Source: Luzula sylvatica (taxonomy: Eukaryota > Streptophyta > Magnoliopsida > Poales > Juncaceae). Taken from it: a DNA stretch of 64,000 nt. The translations under genes were made by a program, and so were the position numbers. The notes under the pieces are model-generated. The model saw nothing but the letters and a program-made list of their open reading frames with translations. It made no database searches and was not told where the DNA came from. The stretch is from assembly GCA_946800325.1 (NCBI GenBank), contig OX326956.1, positions 71,683,087 to 71,747,086 of the forward strand, given 5' to 3'. Positions 56,185-64,000 of the stretch are shown one piece after another (within the stretch, counting starts at the first letter, position 1; every line of letters begins with the position of its first letter).

Positions 56185-59100
56185 AAATGTCTAAAATTGG
56201 ATATTTATTAGAAAGATATGATAATTGATATTTTTAAAGGTGTTAGACTACAATTTTGGCATTCATTTTAAATTTTGTAAACAAAAATAATAGAAATTCG
56301 CAGGTGTTAGTCTTCGATTTTGGAGTTTTTGAGTAAAACATCAAAATTAAGTATTTTGTTCATTTTAGACATCAATTTTGACATTTATAAGAGAAGAATG
56401 ATAATTGATATTTTTGAAGGTGACTCCACTTTTTGCATTTTTTTTTCAATTTTTGTTCAACAAAAAATTGAAATTCGCATTGTTAAGTCTTCAATTTTGG
56501 AGTTCTTTTGAAGAAAACATGAAAATTAAGTATTTTCTTCGTTTTAGACATCAATTTTTACATTTATTAGAAAAATATGATAATTGATATTTTTGAAGGT
56601 GTTAGACTTCACTTTGGGCATTCTTTTTAATTTTTTTAAACAAAAAAAATAGAAATTTGCATGTGTTAGTCTTTAATTTTGTAGTTTTATGGAAGAAAAC
56701 ATGAAAATTCAGTATTTTCTTCGTTTTAGACATCAATTTTGATATTTATTAGAAAAATATGATAATTGATATTTTTGAAGGTGTTAGACTACAATTTTGG
56801 CATTCTTTTTAAATTTTGAAAACAAAAATAATATAAATTCGCATGTGTTAGTCTTCGATTTTGGAGTTTTTGAGTAAAACATGAAAATTAAGTATTTTGT
56901 TCATTTTAGACATCAATTTTGACATTTATAAGAGAAAAATGATAATTGATATTTTTGAAGGTGCTAGACTTCACTTTTTGCATTTTTTTCAATTTTTTTT
57001 AACAAAAAATTGAAATGTTGCATTGTTAATTCTTCAATTTTGGAGTTCATTTGAAGAAAACATGAAAATTAAGTATTTTCTTCGTTTTGGACATAATTTT
57101 TGATATTTATTAGAAAAATATGATAATTGATATTTTTGAAGGTGTTAGACTTCATTTTTTTTTCAAATTGATTGAACAAAAAAAATAGAAATTTGCATAT
57201 GTTAGTCTTTCAGTTTGGAGTTTTTTTTGGGGAAAGCATGAAAATTATGTATTTTGTTCATTTTAGACATGAATATTAGAATTTATTTGAAAAATATGAT
57301 AATTAATATTTTTGGAGGTGTTAAACATCATATTTGGCAATCTTTTCGCCTTTTTAAATAAAATGAATATAAATTCGCATGTCTTCAATTTTGGTCTTTT
57401 TTTTTTAAGGAAAACATGAAAATTAAGTATTTTTTTCGTTTTAGACATCAATTTTGACATTTATTAGAAAAATATGATAATTAATATTTTTGGAGGTGTT
57501 AGATTTCACTTTTTGTAGTTTTTTCAAGTTGCTTGAAAATAATAGAAATACCCAAGTGTTAATCTTTCATTTTGGAGTTTTTTAGGAAATCCTGAAAATT
57601 AATTATTTTGTCCATTAGAAAAATGTGATAATTGAATTTTTTTAAGGTCATAGACTTCACTTTGGGCATTCTTTTCAACTTTTTTAAACAAAAAAAAAAA
57701 AGAAATTTGCGTGTGTTAGTCTTTAATTTTGGAGTTTTATGGAACAAAACATGAAAATTAAGTATTTTCTTCGTTTTAGACATCAATTTTGACATTTATC
57801 AGAAAAATATGATAATTGATATTTTTGAAGGTGTTATACTTCACTTTTAGAAATCTTTTCACCTTTTTTTAAACAAAATGAATATAAATTCGCATGTGTT
57901 AGTCTTCCATTTTGGAGTTTTTTAATTAAAATATCAAAGTAAGTATTTTGATTGTTTTACACATTAATTTTGATATTTATTAGAAAAATTTAATAATTAA
58001 TAATTTTTATTTTAGACGTGAGTTTGGACATTTACTAGAAAAAAATGACAATTGATATTTTTGAAGGTGTTAGACTTCCCTCTAGGCATTTATTTTCACC
58101 TTTTTTAAACAAAAAGAATATAAATTCACATGTCTTAGTCTTCATTTTTGGAGTTCTTTTGACGAAAACATGAAAATTAAGTATTTTGTTCAATTTAGAC
58201 ATCAATTTTGACATTTGTAAGAAAAATATGATAATTAATATTTTTGAAGGTGTTAAACTCCACTTTTTGTATTTTTTTCAAATAGTTCAACAAAAAAAAT
58301 AGAAATTTGCATGTGTCAGCCTTTCATTTTGGAGTTTTTTTTAGTAAGACATGAAAATTATGTATTTTGTTCGTTTTAGACATGAATTTTGGAATTTATT
58401 AGAAAACAATTATAATTGATATTTTTGATGGTGTTAGACTTCACTTTTTACATTTTTTGACCTTTTTTAAATAAAAAGAACAGAAATTCGCATGTGTTAG
58501 TCTTCAATTTTGGAGTTCTTTTGAGGAAAACAAGAAAATTAAGTATTTTGTTCATTTTATACATCAATTTTGACATTTTTTAGAATAATATGATAATTAC
58601 TTTTTTTGAAGGTGTTAGACTTCACTTTTGGCATTCTTTTCACCTTTTTTAAACAAAAATAATATAAATTCGCATGTGTTAGTCTTCTATTTTGGAGTTC
58701 TTTTGATGAAAACATGAAAATTAAGTATTTTTTTCGTTTTAGACATCAATTTTGACATTTAATAGAAAAATATTATAATTAATATTTTTGAAGGTATTAA
58801 ACTCCAATTTTTGTATTTTTTTCAAATTGTTCCAAAAAACAAAAATAGAAATTCGCATGTGCTAGTCTTTCATTTTGGAGTTTTCTTTAGGAAAACATGA
58901 CAATTTTGTATTTTGTTCGTTTTAGACATGAATTTTAGAATTTATAACAAAACAATAATAATTGATATTTTTAAAGGTGTTAGACTTCACTTTTGTCATT
59001 ATTTTCACCTTTTTTAAACAAAACGAATAGAAATTAGCATGTGTTAGTCCTCAATTTTGGAGTTCGTTCGAGGAAAACATGAAAATTAAGTATTTTGTTC

Positions 59101-62100
59101 ATTTTGGACATCAATTTTGAAATTTATTAGAAAAATATGATAATTAATATTTTTGAAGGTGTTAGACTTCACTTTTGGCATTCTTTTCACCTTTTTTAAA
59201 CAAAAAGAATATAAATTCGCATGGGTTAGTCTTCTATTTTGGAGTTCTTTTGATGAAAACATGAAAATTAAGTATTTTGTTCGTTTTAGACATAAATTTT
59301 GACATTTATTAGAAAAATATGATAATTAATATTTTTGAAGGTATTAAACTCCACTTTTTGTATTTTTTTCCAAAGTGTTGCAACAAAAAAAATAGAAATT
59401 CGCATGTGTTAGTCTTTCATTTTGGCTTTTTTTTTAGGAAAACATGAAAATTATATATTTTGTTCGTTTTAGACATGAATTTTGGAATTTATTAGAAAAC
59501 AATGATAATTGATATTTTTGAAGGTGTTAGACTTCACTTTTGACATTCTTTTCACCTTTGTTAAACAAAAAGAATAGAAATTCGCATGTGTTAGTCTTCA
59601 ATTTGTGAGTTCTTTTGAGGAAAACATGAAAATTAAGTATTTTGTACATTTTAGACATCAATTTTGACATTTATTAGAAAATATGATAATTAATATTTTG
59701 GAAGGTGTTAGACTTCACTTTTGGCATTCTTTTCACCTTGTTTAAACAAAAAGAATATAAATTCGCATGTGTTAGTCTTCTATTTTGGAGTTCTTTTGAT
59801 GAAAACATGAAAATTAAGTATTTTGTTCGTTTTAGACATCAATTTTGACATTTAATGGGAAAATATGATAATTAATATTTTTTAAGGTGTTAAACTCCAC
59901 TTTTTGTATTTTTTTCAAATTGTTCAACAAAAAAATGGAAATTCGCATGGGTTAGTCTTTCATTTTGGAATTTTTTTTGGAAAACATGAAAATGATGTAT
60001 TTTTGTTCGTTTTAGACATGAATTTTGGAATTTATTAGAAAACAATCATAATTGATATTTTTTAAGGTGTTAGACTTCACTTTTGTCATTCTTTTCACAT
60101 TTTTTAAACAAAAAGAATAGAAATTCGCGCGTGTTAGTCTTCAATTTTGGAGTTCTTTTGAGGAAAACATGAAAATTAAGTATTTTATTCATTTTAGACA
60201 TCAATTTTGACATTTATTAGAAAAATATGATAATTAATATTTTTGAAGGTTTTAGACTTCACTTTTGGCATTCTTTTCACCTTTTTTAAACAAAAAGATT
60301 TACATTCACTTGTGTTAGTCTTCTATTTGGGAATTCTTTTGACGAAAACATGAAAATTAAGTATTTTGTTCTTTTTAGACATCAATTTTGACATTTATTA
60401 GAAAAATATGATAATTAATATTTTTGATGGTATTAAACTCCACTTTGAAGAAAACCACAAACTAATTTTCTTTTTTTGAAGAAAACCACAAACTAATTTT
60501 ATTTTTTTGAAGAAAACCACAAATAAATTTTCTTTTGTTGTAGAAAACCACAAACTATTTTATCTTTTTTTGAAGAAAACCACAAACTAATTTTAATTTT
60601 TTGAAGAAACCACAAACTAATTTATCTTTTTGTGAAGAAAATCACAAACTAATATTTTTTTTTGAAGAAAACACCAAACTAATTTTGTTTTTTTTGAAGA
60701 AAATCACAAACTAATTTTCTTTTTTTTGAAGATAACCACAAACAAATTTTCTTTTTTTGATGTAAACCACAAACTAATATTCTTTTTTTGAAGAAAACCA
60801 CAAACTAATTTTAATTTTTTGAAGAAAAGCACAAACTAATTTTTCTTTTTTTGAAACAAACTATTTTTTTTTTTGTGGTTTTCTTCTAAAAACCACAATT
60901 TTATTTCAAATTGTTCCAACAAAAAAAAAATATAAATTCGCATGTGTTAGCCTTTCATTTTGGAGTTTTTTTTTAGGAAAACATGAAAATTATGTATATT
61001 GTTCGTTTTGGACATGAATTTTAGAATTTATAACGAAACAATGATAATTGATATTTTTGAAGGTGTTAGACTTCACTTTTGTCATTCTTTTCGTCTTTTT
61101 TAAACAAAACGAATAGAAATTCGCATGTGTTAGTCCTCAATTTTGGAGTTCTTTTGAGGAAAACATGAAAATTAAGTATTTTGTGCATTTTAGACATCAT
61201 TTTCGAAATTTATAAGAACATATGATAATTAATATTTTTGAAAGTGTTAAACTCCATCTTTTGTATTTTTTTCAAATTGTTCAACAAAAAAAATAGAAAT
61301 TCACATGTTTTAGGCTTTCATTTTTAGTTTTTTTAGGAAAACATGAAAATTATGTATTTTGTTCATTTTAGACATGAATTTTGGAATTTATTAGAAAACA
61401 ATTATAATTGATATTTTTGAAGGTGTTAGACTTCACTTTTGTAATTCTTTTCACCTTTTGAAACAAAAAGAACAGAAATTCACATGTGTTAGTCTTCAAT
61501 TTTGGAGTTCTTTGGAGGAAAACATAAAAAACAAGTATTTTGTTCATTTTAGACAACAATTTTGACATTTATTTGAAAAATATGATAATTAATATTTTTG
61601 AAGGTGTTAAACTCTACTTTTTATATTTTTTTCAAATTGTTCAACAAAAAAAAAATTTAAATTCGCATGTGTTAGTCTTTCATTTTTCGTTTTTTTAGGA
61701 AAAAAGGAAAATTATGTATTTTGTTCGTATTAGACATGACTTTTTGAATTGATTTGAAAACAATTGTTACTGATATTTTTGAAGGTGTTAGACTTCACTT
61801 TTGTCATTCTTTTCACCTTTTTTAAACAAAAAGAATAGAAATTCGCATGTGTTAGTTTTCAATTTTGGAGTTCTTTTGAGGAAAACATGAAAATTAAGTA
61901 TTTTGTTCATTTTAGACATCAATTTTGACATTTATTAGAAAAATATGACAATTAATATTTTTGAAGGTGTTAGACTTTACTTTTGGCATTCTTTTCACAT
62001 TTTTTAAACAAAAAAAATATAAATTCGCATTTGTTAGTCTTCTATTTCGGAGTTCTTTTGATGAAAACATGAAAATTAAGTATTTTGTTCGTTCTAGACA

Positions 62101-64000
62101 TCAATTTTGACATTTATTAGTAAAATATGATAATTAATATTTTTGAAGGTGTTAAACTCCACTTTTTGTATTTTTTTTCAAATTGTCCAACATAAAAATA
62201 GAAATTCGCATGTGTTAGTCTTTCATTTTGTAATTTTTTTTGGAAAACATGAAAATTATGTATTTTTGTTTATTTTAGACAAGAATTTTGGAATTTATTA
62301 GAAAACAATCATAATTAATATTTTTGAAGGTGGTAGAATACACTGTTGTCATTCTTTTAACCTTTTTCAAACAAAAAGAATAGAAATTCGCACGTGTTAG
62401 TCTTCAATTTTAGAGTTCTTTTGAGGAATACATGAAAATTAAGTATTTTTTTCATTTTAGACATCAATTTTGACATTTATTAGAAAATATGATAATTAAT
62501 ATTCTTGAAGGTGTTAGACTTCACTTTTGGCTTTCTTTTCACCTTTTTTAAACAAAAAGAATATAAATTCGCATGTGTTAGTTTTCTATTTTGGAGTTCT
62601 TTTGATGAAAACATGAAAATTAAGTATTTTGTTCTTTTTAGACATCAATTTTGACATTTATTAGAAAAATATGATAATTAATATTTTTGATGGTATTAAA
62701 CTCCTCTTTTTGTATTTCTTTTCAAATTGTTCAAACAAAAAAAAATATAAATTCTCATGTGTTAGCCTTTCATTTTGGAGTTTTTTTTTAGGAAAACATG
62801 AACATTAGGTATATTGTTCGTTTTGGATATGAATTTTAGAATTTATAACAAAACAATGATAATTGATATTTTTGAAGGGGTTAGACTTCACTTTTGTCAT
62901 TCTTTTCACCTTTTTTAAACAAAACGAATAGAAATTCGCATGTGTTAGTCCTCAATTTGGGAGTCCTTTTGAGGAAAACATGAAAAGTAAGTATTTTTTT
63001 TCATTTTAGACATCAATTTCGAAATTTATAAGAAAATATAATAATTAATATTTTTGAAGGTGTTAAACTCCACTTTTTATATTTTTTTCAAATTGTTCAA
63101 CAAAAAAAGAAAAAGAAATTGACATGTGTTAGTCTTTCATTTTTAGTTTTTTTCGGAAAACATGAAAATTATGTATTTTGTTCGTTTTAGACATGAATTT
63201 TGGAATTTATTAGAAAACAATTATAATTGATATTTTTGAAGGTGTTAGACTTCACTTTTGGCATTCTTTTCACCTTTTTTAAACAAAAAGAATATAAATT
63301 CACATGTGTTAGTCTTCTATTTTGGAGTTCTTTTGATGAAAACATGAAAATTAAGTATTTTGTCTGTTTTAGACATCAATTTTGACATTTATTAGACAAA
63401 TATGATAATTGATATTTTTGAAGGTGTCAGACTTCACTTTGGGCATTCTTTTCAATTTTTTTTAACAAAAAAAAATAGAAATTTGCATGTGTTAGTCTTT
63501 AATTTTGTAGTTTTATGGAAGAAAACATGAAAATTAAGTATTTTATTCGTTCTAGACATCAATTTTGACATTTATTAGTAAAATATGATAATTAATATTT
63601 TTGAAGGTGTTAAACTCCACTTTTTGTATATTTTTCAAATTGTCCAACAAAAAAATAGAAATTCGCATGTGTTAGTCTTTCATTTTGTAATTTTTTTTTG
63701 GAAAACATGAAAATTATGTATTTTTGTTTATTTTGGACAAGAATTTTGGAATTTATTAGAAAACAATCATAATTGATATTTTTGAAGGTGTTAGACTACA
63801 CTTTTGTCATTCTTTTCACCTTTTTTAAACAAAAAGAATAGAAATTCGCACGTGTTAGTCTTCAATTTTGGAGTTCTTTTGAGCAGTACATGAAAATTAA
63901 GTATTTTGTTCATTTTAGACATCAATTTTGACATTTATTAGAAAAATAGGATAATTAATATTTTTGAAGGTGTTAGGCTTCACTTTTGGCATTCTTTTCA
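56185..64000. repeat. About 181-bp satellite array, block 2 (about 40 monomers, open-ended)
   Basis: Same monomer family as 23340-26610. From about 58,200 onward three monomer classes cycle: A with GGCATTC and CTTCTATTTTGG; B with AAACTCCAC, CTTTCATTTTGG and GGAATTTATTAGAAAACAAT; C with GTCATTC and CTTCAATTTTGG. AAACTCC words recur near 58257, 58797, 59347, 59889 and 60436, steps of about 540-550 bp. Some later steps are only about 365 bp, where one monomer is missing. The array reaches the window edge. Confidence 0.95.
60446..60898. repeat. 31-32 bp minisatellite inside a satellite monomer
   Basis: About 13 tandem copies of GAAGAAAACCACAAACTAAT plus a T-rich 11-12 nt tail, with scattered substitutions. 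Then come a partial copy and one inverted piece (GTGGTTTTCTTCT) at the right end. The satellite monomer is interrupted after AAACTCCACTT (60435-60445) and resumes near its TTTCAAATTGTT segment at about 60905. Confidence 0.93.

Larger units (their letters stand above)
36106..64000. repeat. Segmental duplication, block 2 (continues past the window)
   Basis: Direct-orientation copy of 5412-26610. Anchor pairs include 6533/37227, 10580/38313, 13074/40876, 18826/51490, 21950/54926 and 22742/55726. Block 2 lacks the LINE and hAT-like insertions at 7579, 6541 and 13534. It has its own insertions at 37725, 42260, 48863, 50025, 52903 and 53390. Confidence 0.95.

Noticed and set aside
60446..60898. CRISPR-like array
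   Set aside because: Units of 31-32 bp follow one another without unique spacers, in eukaryotic satellite DNA. This is a minisatellite.

Overview
The window is nuclear DNA of a flowering plant, most likely a eudicot. It is AT-rich and gene-poor, with spliced genes, Ty1/copia and LINE retroelements, hAT-like and PIF/Harbinger-like non-autonomous elements, a Helitron-like insertion and about 181-bp satellite arrays. There is no bacterial-style operon, CRISPR array or rRNA. The species cannot be named from the sequence alone. The density of nested repeats and the satellite suggest pericentromeric or other heterochromatic DNA.

Layout. (1) 1-4497: a copia element on the minus strand with a 1264-bp 5' LTR, PBS, intact gag and intact partial pol; it runs off the left edge. 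(2) 4498-5411: single-copy DNA with promoter-like features. (3) 5412-26610: duplication block 1. (4) 26611-36105: an inter-block region with a truncated LINE, two PIF/Harbinger-like elements, a large foldback element, an orphan DUF4283-like ORF and a second LINE tail. (5) 36106-64000 and beyond: duplication block 2, colinear with block 1 about 30.7 kb downstream.

The only convincing host gene is a papain-family cysteine protease with a 339-aa precursor in three exons, present once per block (18826-20100 and 51490-52764). Both copies look intact. They differ at 17 coding positions: all four exon-1 differences are silent, while nine of the thirteen in exons 2-3 change an amino acid. Three of those nine map to positions equivalent to papain 23, 67 and 157, which line the substrate cleft.

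Because each block gives the pre-insertion state of the other, many later insertions can be placed to the base. Four hAT-like elements have 8-bp target duplications, three exact and one with a single mismatch. A Helitron-like element lies 251 bp upstream of the second protease start, and two inverted-repeat elements lie beyond that gene in block 2. Both blocks also share an older oddity: two related copia copies fused head-on (LTR> gag> ... <gag <LTR). Each block ends in a satellite array; the right-hand array is at least 7.8 kb, shows an approximate three-monomer higher-order repeat, and contains a 31-32 bp minisatellite inside one monomer.

I see no novel multi-gene system. The most interesting items are the divergence of the protease pair, a candidate in-frame gag-pol intron in the left copia element, the head-on copia structure, and the satellite architecture. 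All percentages, alignments and copy numbers were made by eye; boundaries described as approximate may be off by tens of bases.
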